From contig NC_088787.1 of the NCBI RefSeq assembly GCF_949628265.1, positions 8,918,501 through 8,982,500 on the forward strand: 64,000 bases of DNA, written 5' to 3'. The position numbers were made by a program, and so were the translations under genes. Shown here one piece after another: positions 22,861 to 35,275 of this stretch. The stretch is from Cloeon dipterum. Taxonomy: Eukaryota; Arthropoda; Insecta; Ephemeroptera; Baetidae. The first letter of the stretch is position 1, and the number at the start of each line of letters is the position of its first letter. A model generated the notes under the pieces. That model was not told where the DNA came from and searched no databases. It saw only the letters and a program-made list of their open reading frames with translations.

Positions 22861-24632
22861 TTTTGTCGACGGCAGTGCAATTATGTGTAAGAGCTAATAT
22901 TTTGTGTATTGTAAGCATCTTTTTCTGATTGAGAGATGGGTTGACCTCCTGATATTAAAAGCAACTCGCGAAAAGTCACGTCACATTTATATGTCATGAA
23001 CAAAAAGCATGTCCAGCATGATATCACGGAACTCACCAAGGTTATTTATTTAAATCTTATATTATATAAAAAGATTCATTAAGATAAAAGATAAGTTTTG
23101 GTAACTTTAGACGATTATAATTAAGGTTCAGGTGACTTTAAAATTGCATGGTTTCTGCCCATTTGATTGTCCCATGACGGTTTGAAGTTCAGAAATTAAT
23201 ATTCAACCTCTTCTCAAATACACATCTTTATCCAGTAAATGCTGGAGTTATCAAGCACATAAATGGTACAAATTGTAGATAAGGCTTTTCCCATCCGCCA
23301 AAACGAATATATAGCGTTCTATTAAATGATTTAGATATTAAATAAAAATGTATATAAATTATACGTATCAATGCAACGTTTATGCTATGATTTTTGCAGT
23401 ATACTGCCGCAACTAGGTGATAGAACAAATAAATAATTAATAAAGATGCATCTGAAATAATGGTTTGGCAATTTTTCTCTGCTCGTTAAGTGACTGAGCC
23501 ATCTATTTAAATTTCAATCAAAAGAAAGAAATTCATCAAATCTTATTTTAAATCCAGAAAATTTTAAAAGTCAACTATGAGAGCTTTTCTTTTATTATTA
23601 AAACATTCTTGAATATAGAAATGCCAACAATATGTATTACAGGCTTGGAGAAGAGGATAGTTATCATTTGGAATAAACTATTGACAGGAAAATCACAGAA
23701 AGAAGAAAGAAAAATGCAAACAAAACTCGTCAGTATATAGTTTAATGACAAACGAATTCCCTGTTGACGCAGATCACAAAACGAGTAATGAAACGAATCG
23801 AGCTCTCGTCCTAAATGCAAATTAACAGCGGCTCGACAAACAGAGCAGGGGGAATTACGCACTGTCGTTTTGTTGTGTCATTATGCTGCAGCAACAAACA
23901 CAATATGTCGATTGTCCCCGGCCAATGAATAGCTAACTAAACGAATATCGCGCGCATGAATGTTTAAAGTGCGTGTCGTCAAACAAGTCTGCGTCTGACG
24001 AGTGTGTGCAAACACCTGCGGGCGATGCCGAACGCCGAACGCACGCTCTGCTCTCAAATTGACTCGTGAATTATTCGAGCGACATGTGCTTAATCTTGGA
24101 TGCAAACAGACGGAAAAGAGAGCCGCATCTCTGGTCCCACCTAATTCGATTTGCGACAGTGACAAAACGCTCCCCTCGGATAATTCCGTCATTACTCTTT
24201 TCTCTTGCTTCCGGCTGGACACTCGCAGGCGCAGGAAAACGCCGTCAAGCTAAAAAATCGAGCGCACTCGATCATTAGCTTTTATTTTGTTTGCCACGCA
24301 GATATTGAGAAAAATTGCCTAGCCGAGTGAATCACGCTCTGTTCGCTCTGTTTCGTCTCATTTGCTACATTTTTCTGCGTTAGCACGAATTTCCTCCTTC
24401 TCCGTTTTTTTTTTTTTAGCTTTTCGTCGCTCTCACGCAGTTCAGTGAAAAGAGGGTAATATGTTTTTCTTTTTCCCTTAAATTGCTGTAGTGAACTCAT
24501 GAAAGAATTTTTGTAGTTAAATTTGATTTAAAAAAAAAAATGAAAATCAGAAGGAGACTCAAATCAAATTGTTACATATGGGTTTATTAAAACGATTTAA
24601 AATTATTTTAATGAAATACTATCATTGATAAC

Positions 24633-24907
24633 CAGCGGGGCCAGATTCTTGTGACGCGCAGATATGGCGTCTGGTGGAGTATGGCGCGAAAAAACGGTCA
24701 CGTGAAAATGCGCGAAAAGAACTAAGTTTTGGTCAATATTGCGACATAATTTGCATTGCTCTTATCTAATTGTGTATTTTGGATCGTAAAAACAAACGCT
24801 TGACACTCGCACGGCAATCCAAAGAGAGCTTTTTGTTTCCCTCAGTCAGACGCCATCTTGGATCTGCGCAGTGGGAACCAATATTATCGCACATCTGGCC
24901 CCCGCTG
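24633..24907 (-). mobile_element. hAT-like MITE, family 1, copy 1
   Basis: The ends are inverted repeats: CAGCGGGGCCAGAT on the left and ATCTGGCCCCCGCTG on the right. The element is flanked by ATTGATAAC on both sides, an apparent 9-base (or 8 plus a shared base) target duplication. The internal sequence is shared with copies at 31044-31326 and 58032-58278, in the opposite orientation. CAGnG-type ends and duplications of about 8 bases are typical of hAT elements. It has no transposase. Confidence 0.85.
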
Positions 24908-27900
24908 ATTGATAACGAAATGCTCATGGTATTTTTTTAAAATAATTTTTATTAATTAGTGGTGAAATCACTCAATAAGCTTTATCAAAGCTGACTTGAT
25001 ATGTTTAAAAAAAAGAATTTTGATCAGATTGAGAAAAAAACATTCAGTATACATTTATGATTTAATTTTAAGTTTTTTTTAAATTAAAATCTATGGCACA
25101 GGTTTTTCTGTTGCTTTTGCAATGCTAAACCGTATTTTAAGAGGAATTAGAAAATATCAACGCGTGTTTTCAAAGGGTTAAAGACGAAATGTTAATTTCC
25201 TCCAAAACAAAGCCAAAAGAGTATTAAGGCAAGACATTTCTCTTTTGTTTCAACACGCCTTGCTTCGTATTACTCGAACAAATTAAATTCAGGGCACAAT
25301 GCAAAATTGAACAAAAGTTCGTAATCCTTTCGTCTTTGCTTAAGCCAATTAGCAAGTGACGAAAAGACGAGCTGCTGCATGCGTTTTAATAAAAGAGCTG
25401 CTGCTTATATTCACCCTGGGGAAATCGCGAGGCTTTGGGGAAGCGTGGAGCGAGCAGGCGAACCACCTGTGCTTGGACAGGCAGTACGCTCGTTCATAAA
25501 TTACCGGGGACAGGCCGAGTTTGCCGCCTCATTTAACCGTCTCTCTATCTGTGCGGCATTAATCGCGACTGCGCCCGCCGGCCAAATTGATAATTTGTCA
25601 AATGCTCAATGGCTCAGACTACGCGTTCCAGCCAAATCGAGCAGGGGAGATTGCGCCACAACAGAATTAAACTCATTACTATATATACACATTTACGCAT
25701 AGAGAGCCGCTATGGCAGCCGGAATAATCACTAAAGACCGCACGCGTTTGCATCCGAATTTCTTCATTTCTTTTTCATTTTGTACTCACCACGCTCGTCG
25801 TTGGCAATTTGGAAGAAAATTCGGTCTTATTTATTTAATTGCTTACTCTTCACGCAGATGATTTTTGTTCAGCTCAATTTGCGCTCTAAAAAAGTGTATG
25901 CATTTTTTAAGTTCAAAACGTTTGGCGGTATGTAATTTGCTTTGGCTTTGAATCACATAATGTTATAGACGAATTTTAATTTGTCTTAGTTAGCACATTT
26001 AACTGTCAATTAAGTCCTTTTTTGTTTAAACCGCGATATAGGTTTTTTTATTAATTTTAGTATTTTTCATTGTACTAAATTAAGTTTTTAAAATCTTTAA
26101 AATTTGTGTAACAAGTTATTAGTTTTTTTCTTTTATTTTTACTAAATGCATGCAAGTATAATAATTTTGTAATATATATTTTATTTATAATTAATTTTAA
26201 AATTATTTGCACAATTTAACAAATTTTTTTTTAATATATTGGCTATCCAAATTAATTATTTCTTAATTTTACTTCTCATAACAAACTTTATATTATTTTC
26301 TATTAATTAATAAATTCTATACGCTGTCTAAAAAATCTTAAAGCATGAACCATGATCTAAGTTAAATTGGTTGAATTGATGCAAAATTAATTAATAATAG
26401 ATGGGAATAGTAAATTTAACTTGATAAATTAATAACATAAAAAATGAAAATGAAACACTAGGAATTTGAATGTTAATTATTTAAATCCATACTCGTCCAG
26501 TAAGAACAACACTGGTTTCAAAGTTATATTTTTTAGATCAATGTGACAATGTTTATTAAGAAACACTTGAAATAGTTTCATGACGATTCACCTTTTTCGG
26601 GAAAAACGGAGCGATGTGCATTCCTTGTCAATAGGATTTGATACGCTGTTAATCAAATTGTCAAATTACTTCAATCGTATTTTCTTCCCCGTTCGTTTCA
26701 GGACGGAAGTGCGCGTTCTCGCTCATTTTTCACGTGTTTCGCCGGCGCGTGCTGTGTGTCAGCTCGTAATTTTTTATGTGATTTGATAAAAAGCAGCGGG
26801 CCAATCTCTTTATTTATTTGCCCTTTGTTGCGTGCACTGTGCTCCCATCGCATACAGTCCGCTCAGTCAGGGGGACGCGCAGACAGACGAATGGACCACC
26901 CTAAGGCCGTGTGACACTACATTAGCCAAGACGCTGCTCGAATAATGTGCCTGCCCCGCCGGCGAAGCAGCAAGGAGAGCAGAATAGAATAATTCGAAAT
27001 AAGGAAGAGAAAACAGCCCCGAGCTGCCACTTTTTGTCTGCGCTCGCTATCTCAATTGCAAATAATGATAAACACTTTGTCGGCAATTTTGGGGAAGTTG
27101 TTTGCATCCAAAGAGGAGGTAGCATATTAATAAAAGAATTTAAGATGTGTTTTGGAGTTTAAGTGGATCTTTTCATATAAAATGACAATCATATAAAACT
27201 TTTTGATAGAAAAAAAATAAATAAAAATAGTAAAAACTACGAACAACGAGCCATTTCATTTTTTCAGCAAATCAAACTGCATTTTTCGATTTTGTTAATT
27301 TTAAAATCAAATCTGATTTTATGGTTTAATTATTAATTCTTCAATTACAGGCAGAGTAATTTGCTGTTTACTAACTAGATAACTGACAAAAAATCTGCAG
27401 AAATTATAAATTACACTTTTTAAAAAAAATCAAATAGAAGCCAAAACCCATAGAAAACAAATGCAATTTTTCTTAATTCTTCAGTAAAAATATGAAAGCC
27501 TTCATTATTGATCCTATTAAAGGGAGCGAGTGCAGCGAATGTTGATTAAAGCCAACTTTTCGCACGCAGTCGGAGTAATTTAGAAGGACGATAAGCTCGA
27601 CACAATGAACGCGCAATCGGAAAAGTGCGGCGTCCGAGCGTGTCACAATTGAAAATGCAAAACGGGGCGGCCGAGAAATGGGTCATTACGCATATAAATG
27701 GCGTCAATGATAGCAGCAGAGAGCGAGAGAGCAGTTATTAAGTGATACCCTCATATTTCGCGCGCGCGGGGGGAGAGTTAATTGAATATAGGGGTGGCAC
27801 GCCGTGCAAACGAAAATAAAGCTGCGTGGCGCAGGGCGAGAAAGCACATCAGCAACAGAGGCAGCAGCATCACGTCTCGCACCGATTGACTGACCAAATA

Positions 27901-28390
27901 GCCTCGCATTTTTTTTTATAAAACTCGGCCGCGGGCGCCTGCACGCCGACCAGAGTGTTTCACGCAGGGATTAACAGCATCATTGTTTTGGACACAAAGT
28001 CAATTTAACCCTTTAACCAAGAGTTGACAGACTAAACTGTTTTTTTAAACAACATGCTGCAGCAAACGAAATAAACTTGATTTCTCCATAATATTTTATG
28101 TTGTAGCTATAGTAAAGTATGTTTAAGTACAAAATAATTAAAATCAAAAAATTTGAAATTTGTATCTATATAAATTTTAATTTGGTTTGATTTAAATATT
28201 TGTACAAAAATTTGGGGTTTACTGCAAATTATTTTTATTTTAAAAAGCGTTATATTTAAACTATAAATTCTTTAATTATTATTAAAAAAATATATATAAC
28301 GGTTTATCACTGTAACTTATTATTAGAATTAAATAATAATTTGTAACACTTTCTTGAAAGGTAATGATTAAAATTTAATGCATTTATAAT

Positions 28391-28763
28391 CAGGGTTCAC
28401 CAATTCTGCAATGCGCAAAAATACTGTTTTTTTTTGCGCAAAAAAACGGCTGGAAAAACCCACCAGTCTTGGGGTTTTCCGTATTTTTCCGAATTTAACC
28501 CAAAAATAGTCAATTTTCGCTACAAAAGAGTCTGAAATTTTAGAAAATAACGTTAGTGTTAAAATTTTCAGTCTCTTGGTGGAACCAGTGGCTCTAATAC
28601 TGATTTTGGTGATTTAGAAAAATCCCCATTTTTGTTCATCCACTTTGAGATTTTTTTATTTTCCAAAAGAATGCATGTGTTTCGGAAAAATGCGCCAAAT
28701 TGCAGAAAAACCCGCAAAATGTAGTGGGTTTTTCCGGAAAAATGCGGGTTTTCGCGAACCCTG
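28391..28763. mobile_element. MITE, family 2, copy 1
   Basis: The ends read CAGGGTTCACCAA and TTCGCGAACCCTG as an inverted repeat. The interior has GGGTTTTTCC-type words arranged symmetrically. A related copy lies at about 31403-31681. The ends again resemble hAT-type termini. No coding capacity. Confidence 0.7.
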
Positions 28764-31043
28764 TTTGTATAATACGCCAAAACTTAAATCGAATGAATAG
28801 CTCTATTCTGCTAAGCAATAAGTGCAATTCTACAAGGAAAAAATTAAATCCCACATTTTCGTACACTTCAGCGTCTGTTTCAGCCCTGGTAACTATAACC
28901 TTATTAATTCCTCCTCGATAGAGATGCAAGTAAATTTTATTTCCACCTATTTGCAAAGTAGCTTTCATCCGTTTTAATTGCATCCAGCGCATGCAGTGAA
29001 GTGAATATTACCATCAATTCATGACATAGGCCAGACTGGATTAATTGAAACGCAAGCTGCAACTATAAACTTATTGGGGCCGCATACATACGGAAATATG
29101 CGCCGGTCCATTCGGAATGATCGGTGACAATTGCGTTTCGGACGCCGCGCCGGCCATAAAATCTTATAGTTCGGCCGGCCGGCATTTGAATGCGCGTTTA
29201 TGCCATTGATTTTGCGCACACGACGATGATGAAAATACATAAATTAGGCGGCCGGCGTGACGTTTATGATTTCGGCGCCTTTACGATCGCGCAATTAACG
29301 CCGTTTTGCTGCTGCCGTGTGTTTATCAATCCGACCCCGCCGCCGCGATTCGTTCCGCACCGCACTTTATTATGTTATCAACTTGCACCCCGTGTGTCGT
29401 AATTTTTCTGCACTCTGTCAGCAGCTTCAATCAAAAGAGGGGCAGTTTCTACTTTTGAGAGATTCCATTGTGCGGTCAACAAATACCTTTTATTTCGGCT
29501 ACGAGGTATCTTTTCGATTCAGGTAATCAATAAATATTAATAAATCACACAGGAGGAGTCTATAGATTAGCGGAAAAGTGATTTTATTTAACATAAATAT
29601 TCAGGATAATTCGCAAATAATTAATGAGCGTCGGGAAATTTCTAATTTTCTCCTAGGCACCAGAAATGATTAAGATTTTTGGGCCGCACTTAAAAACTGT
29701 CTAAATTGTTTGAATAAATAAACCAAGAGCAGCTGCGGTCATCCGATCGTGTGAGGCCATGTGTGCATTGGTCATCAGGAAATGGAGTAAAAAATCGGCG
29801 TCTGCTTTGTGTCGCACGCATTTATGATTTTATGAGCACTCACGCCCTAATTCGAATCCCCCCAGGGTTGAATATTTAGTTTCCACCTCTCGATCGTAAA
29901 TTTGGAAATTTATTGCCCACGCGGAATTGTATCCCAGTTTTTTGCCATGTGTTGATATGGTTTTATTTTATTCCTCTACTGAAGAAATGAAATAGTATGA
30001 AAATACAGACAAATAATTGGAAGAGAAGAAAACATATAGTCATATTTCCAATTAAATTAGTATTTGATTATTCTATAAATTTTGAATGTATGTTTTTTGT
30101 TGCACTGTATCAATTGGAAACTTGTTCCAACGAGATGGAAAAATTTATATAAGTGTAATATAATTTCGTCTCATGATTTCTGCTTCAAACACCAATGCGT
30201 TTAAATAGGTTTTAACCTTCTCTCGCCTTACGTTATATTTTGACAAAATAGCCAATAAAATACAATTGAAAATTAGTTATTGTTTAATCAAAAAATTTAT
30301 TTTATGCACCAATAAATAAAATGTCAAAATTTTCCTTTATCTTATAATTATTACAAATTTAAATTGCGTTCAAATCAGCTCAACCGGAAGCTGAATAAAT
30401 GTTTGTCCAATAACCTCACGGCTATTTATTTCAGGCAACCACCAAGCAGAAAACGGGTTAACCCAGAGGCGAAATACTGCATTCATTGTTCAATAATACG
30501 TTTGCGCGTCGATAATAGCAGTGATCAGTGGTGGTGGTGGACCACAATGGCGAGAGGCGCGTGCATTATTTGGGCCGGTTCGGGTTGCAGCCGGGCGGAA
30601 AGTTAAGTGCTCCAGTGAGTGAGAACGGCCCGCGGCACTTTATAGCTGTGACGCGGCACGTGAGGAACGAAGACGAAACGTCGCGTCCGCCCTCCGCCCC
30701 CCACCGACACGCGACTATGTTGTTATGCCATTCTCCGCCACTGCACACCACCCTCGCGCTTCACCCTTTCGCCCCGGGACGCTGATTGATACCCAACGCA
30801 CAGCTTTTTTCTCGCTTGTGACAGTTATTGCTGATTGACAGGTCTCGGGGAAACAGTGGATTAGAACGCGGTTTAGTTTGATTTTTTACACGCAGATAAT
30901 TACTTCTAAATTTTTATCGTTTTGATTAAGTTGTAAAAGGGGAAGTTATTTAAAAAAATATATTTTATATGAGTATTTATATTATACTTGATGCAAAAAT
31001 TCGAGCTATAAATTATTTAAATGGTTTTTGTTATGGGTTTTAG

Positions 31044-31326
31044 CAGCGGGAGCCAGATGTGCGATAAAATTGGTTCGCATTGCGCAGATCCAAGATGGCT
31101 TCTGAATGGGGGAAACAAAGAGCTCTCTTTGGATTCCCGTACGAGTGTCAAGAATTGGTTTTTACGATCCAAAAGACACAATTAGTACAAGTAATGCAAA
31201 TTAAACGTCACAATATTGAACAAAACTTTTTTCTTTTCGCGCATTTTCACGTGACCGTTTTTTCGCGCCATGCTCCACCGGACGCTATATCTGCGTCTGC
31301 GCGTCGCACGAATCTGGTTCCCGCTG
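31044..31326 (+). mobile_element. hAT-like MITE, family 1, copy 2
   Basis: It starts CAGCGGGAGCCAGATGTGCG and ends GAATCTGGTTCCCGCTG. The flanks GGTTTTAG and GGTTTGAG form an 8-base target duplication with one mismatch. It contains CCAAGATGGC and GTACGAGTGTCAAGA, both also present in copy 3. Open frames running through it are not genes. Confidence 0.85.
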
Positions 31327-31402
31327 GGTTTGAGCTAAAAAGATTGTGGGGATTCTCCCCACTACTTAAGATCTGGAAACTTCCAGAAGCTTCGCGTATG
31401 TT

Positions 31403-31681
31403 CTAGAACCCGCCAATTTCGCAATGTGCAAAAAAATTTTATCGCAAAAAATAGCTGGAAAATACACTAGTTTTGGGGGTTTCCTCATTTTTGGAATTTA
31501 ACCCCAAAAAGGAAACATTTCGCTCTAAAAATGTCTGAAATTTTGGAAAATTACGTATTGTGTTAAGATTTTTTGGTCATCAGCATCGTGAAAATTTGTT
31601 TAATCTTCCAAAAAATGCGAAAAATTGCAGGAAAAACCCGCAAAAACAGTTTTTGCAATGCTGCGGGTTTTGCGAACCCTG
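31403..31681. mobile_element. MITE, family 2, copy 2
   Basis: Similar throughout to 28391-28763: near the left end CCAATTTCGCAATGTGCA, internally GTCTGAAATTTTGGAAAAT, and the right end GCGAACCCTG. It is about 90 bases shorter, mostly through a missing internal part. It lies only 76 bases from a family 1 element. Confidence 0.7.
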
Positions 31682-32883
31682 CTTAATACGTTTTCTGAGC
31701 CAATTTAGGCGTTTTTACAAATCAATTTTTACTTGTTTATTTTTTGTTTATTTCGATATTATTTGTCTCAGAACCATTTCATATAAAAACTGCATAAGAT
31801 ATTTGTCACAGTTAAATTTTTAAATCTAGAGAGGACCATTTCTTCTAGAATCAAGGTAGCTTATATAAAAAATAAAATTAATACATCCATTTTCTCGTCA
31901 TGGGGAGTCCACTAACAATAACCAGAAAAAATTATGTCCTTTTGGACAAATATTCGAAATGATTAAAGAATTAAAATCATACCATTATTCTGCAAAAAAG
32001 ACTTGTCAGTCGAAACAAAAAAAAAGATGTTTAAACTCTCATAAGAGTCTATAAATTATTTAAAAGCGATTAGGAAGTACCCGCATTCTGGTGCTTTTAG
32101 TGCAAATACAATAACCACACGCAGCACACACGTGCCCGTGGACACTGACTGCTGAGGGAGGGCCAGCGCTGGCTAGGTTAAACAAATTAAATCATCCCCC
32201 TTGACACTTATACGAGCGACATCACTTAGCGTTGCAAAAAAAGCGGACGGCGCGCGCGGCTGACGTCTCGCTCGTAAAACGCAATCACATCATATTTCTG
32301 GCCAACCAACGCTCTCTCATTTTCAGTCCTCGCCATAAAACTGATTGCGCGCCCTTTGTGCGGCGCAAAATGCCTATTTTCTCACCAAAAACGGTCCGTT
32401 TTATTGCTCCGCGTCATTCGCTTGGTCCAGTTACGCTCGTTTCTGAACCAAAATGCTACGATCACTCGCGTGAATTGCACTTTGGATCATCTAAAGACAT
32501 AAACTGCTTGAGAGACAGAATGACCTCTTTGGCCTATTCAATTTGCAATGTTTCTCTTTTACAGGCTGTCAATATTTATCTGACTCTTTTAATTTACATA
32601 TCAAAGATAATACACATAGCCTATAACGCTCGGATTGGGAATTAAAGATAATATAATATTGTTTTTCTTTTCATCTGATGTATATTTTACTTGCAAAATT
32701 TTTAGATTTATTTTAAACGGTCTAATACTAACAAAATCTGAAAACAAAAGTTTTAAAAACGCCCAAATTTGTTGAAAAATATTTTTAGATATTTTTGGTT
32801 CTTTAGAAATTTATAGAAACGGCCAACTTAATTGTTTTATTTAACTATATTGGCTGTTTTCAAGTTTTCATTGCGAAATTTCA

Positions 32884-33800
32884 CTATAAAATTGGAATTC
32901 GAATAACAGGTTTTCTCGTTGTCTGTATTAATTTTGTTGCCTTTTTAATCTGAAGCGGAGGAACAAGTTCAACAAGCTGGGTTTTATTCATAAAATTTTT
33001 ATTTAAAACTAATTTGAAGGGACTTTTCGGCAGTTTGTTGAAAATTATGAAGTCACTTGTTTTGATATCTGCAGAGCTTTGGATGAGAGTTAAAAAAAAT
33101 CCAAATGAATAATTTTCGCCAATCTTGATAGCTGATTTAAAATCTAAATTATTGCTAAAACACGTAAAAGAATTGCAACTCTTAAAAATGATAATATTGT
33201 TAACAAGAAAAAATAAATAAAACCTTTTTATATGAAGCCCGAATTCGCCTTTTTCGTTGTAGAATCCAGGTATAAATATCATATTTTTTGCCCCCATACA
33301 ATATCTGTCGTATATCAAGTTTGTATATCGCAATCTCGCTCCAGTAGATGTTGCTTTTAATGGATGATAAGCGCTCTCGTTATACCCGATTTGTCTATAA
33401 AACTTGTCCTCTTGTAACATTCAATTCATGTTATAATATTTTGCCATTGTGTCTTTCACAAAAGATATTATTTTGATGACGGTATCCCTTCCTAATCTTC
33501 CCTATATCCTTACAAAAGGAGAACACACTTTTTTTATTATCATCTGACAGATTTTATATAGGTTGAAAATACACAAAAAGGAAAATTTCTGTTGTTTGCG
33601 GTTTTCAGGTTATAGACGATCATCTCTCAGGGTACCAGATACCTGATCAGATAACCTGGAGATGATTTACCTCAAGTATAAACCTGGAGTCTCTTACCGT
33701 AAGGCCAGTGTCAATGGTCAGTTTAAGAATGGATTCGTCCATAATATGGGCAAACATCAAGAAAGACAAGGTTACGACATTCAAAAAATTGTATTGAATG
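32884..33800 (-). pseudogene. Calpain domain III-like fragment
   Basis: Two minus-strand segments resemble the beta-sandwich (domain III) of calpains. The upstream one (about 33672-33800) reads VVTLSFLMFAHI and LKLTIDTGLTV, like the FLVALMQ...TIGFAIYEV strand pair, and ends at a good donor (ACG, then GTAAGA). The second (from 33420) reads LQEDKFYRQ, RLRYTNLIYDRYCMG, NMIFIPGF and KGEFGLHIKR. That order matches the family pattern of REV-RF, Y-IVP-TF and EGEF-LR. A further open stretch follows to 32884. I find no protease core or EF-hands nearby, so it is a relic or part of a divergent gene. The assignment rests on remembered family patterns. Confidence 0.35.
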
Positions 33801-35179
33801 AATTCCCCCCGCATATGTGTTCTCTCTTCTTCATATTTTTAAGTTTCAAAAGATTTATTTGACGCGAACGGCCTGTTTTTCAATAAGTGGGAGATAAAAC
33901 GGTATTTATTTTGGTGTGAAAAGGTAAATATACATAGCGCTCATAAACACTGCTCCTGCTGGGTATGCTGCACCCATAGCTTTACACGTAATTCACGCGT
34001 TTTACAGCCCCCATAGTTATGAATGGAGGCGGAGCAGTCCAGATGTCCAGATAGAGAAAATATGTATTAGTCAAGCTTCAGCAGATTTAGAATTTGGACA
34101 CGACGGAAGGCATAGTAAATATAGCGTATAAGTTCAGTGTGCACGGATCCGCGTGCTCCCTTTTTAATTGAATCAAAGAGAGGTCCTTTTTATCACTTAA
34201 ATTTATTTCTTTTTAAAATATGGAAAATACCAAACAGGTGTTTTTGGTTCAGTACGAGAGAAAAATCTTGCAAAAATTTGTATATTGAGATAAGCCATAT
34301 TAAGGTGAGTCTTCTTCTGAATTACGGAATTTTTCCCTTTTAGAAATTATTAAATTAAAAAAAAACTATATTTTCTTTGATTTCATTTTATTAATGGGCG
34401 TAACAATCATTTTTAATATAGCATCGCGAACGAATAATATTGTGTTCCGTGTTCGTGAGACTATAATTTGAGAGGCCCAAGAGTTCAGAAAAGAACCAGC
34501 TCATGTTAACTGCACCTGCACACGGGTCTTTTATAGAAAAGCAGATAATATACAGACATTCATCCAGTCGGATTATTTCACGCAAGTTGCAACATAACCA
34601 GCAAGAAGTAGAAGCTTTCGCTTTCCCGCAAAAATAAAGCAATCGTGCCCAAAACGTGTCAGCTTAGATTTTCCGGTCTATGCAAAAGCAATTCAAACGA
34701 AATTTCTTTAGAACTGTACCACAAAAGATTTTGTGTTGAAATTCTCTGTGTGGGATTTATTTAGTAGAACAGGCAAATATAGCACAATGCACTGTGCGGG
34801 AAATCCATTTTAGTCACAATATTTTTTTTTCATGACACATCTATACATATATTTTATATCCTTTGGATTTTGGGCAAACATAAGGTGCAGCTGTGAACCT
34901 GTAACAATGCACCAAGTTGTATTGCACTCTGCGGGGTGCCATATTTTGAATGTCATGCAATGCACTCTGATTTAGTTGACGGTATTCAACCAGACAGCCG
35001 TACGTGCTTGCGAACTAACAGAGTATGATTATTTATTGAGTAAATGAAATAATTCTATTACCTGTTTTTCTGTTGTAACGTTGTATTGGATAATATGTAT
35101 AAACCAAGGTTATGAAACACAAGACTGATTTTTCTCCTCACCAAACCAATTTTTTCTATTTTAAAATGGAATGATACTG

Positions 35180-35275
35180 GGCGACAATCGAAAATTATTT
35201 GAATTGTTGGATGCCATACACAATTGATCGATAAACAATTTGTTCAACAGTTTGCAATAATAAAAAAGGACCTTC
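35180..35275. repeat. Dispersed repeat, copy 1
   Basis: The stretch with CGAAAATTATTTGAATTGTTGG, ATCGATAAACAATTTG and AATAATAAAAAAGGA recurs with changes at about 47767-47850, inside PrimPol intron 4. No ends or target duplication were defined. Confidence 0.5.

Noticed and set aside
28568-28992. Overlapping minus-strand open frames
   Set aside because: They run through a MITE and its flank and change with the element.
31080-31406. Plus-strand open frame of 108 codons
   Set aside because: It lies almost wholly within a hAT-like MITE; the related copies do not keep the frame.
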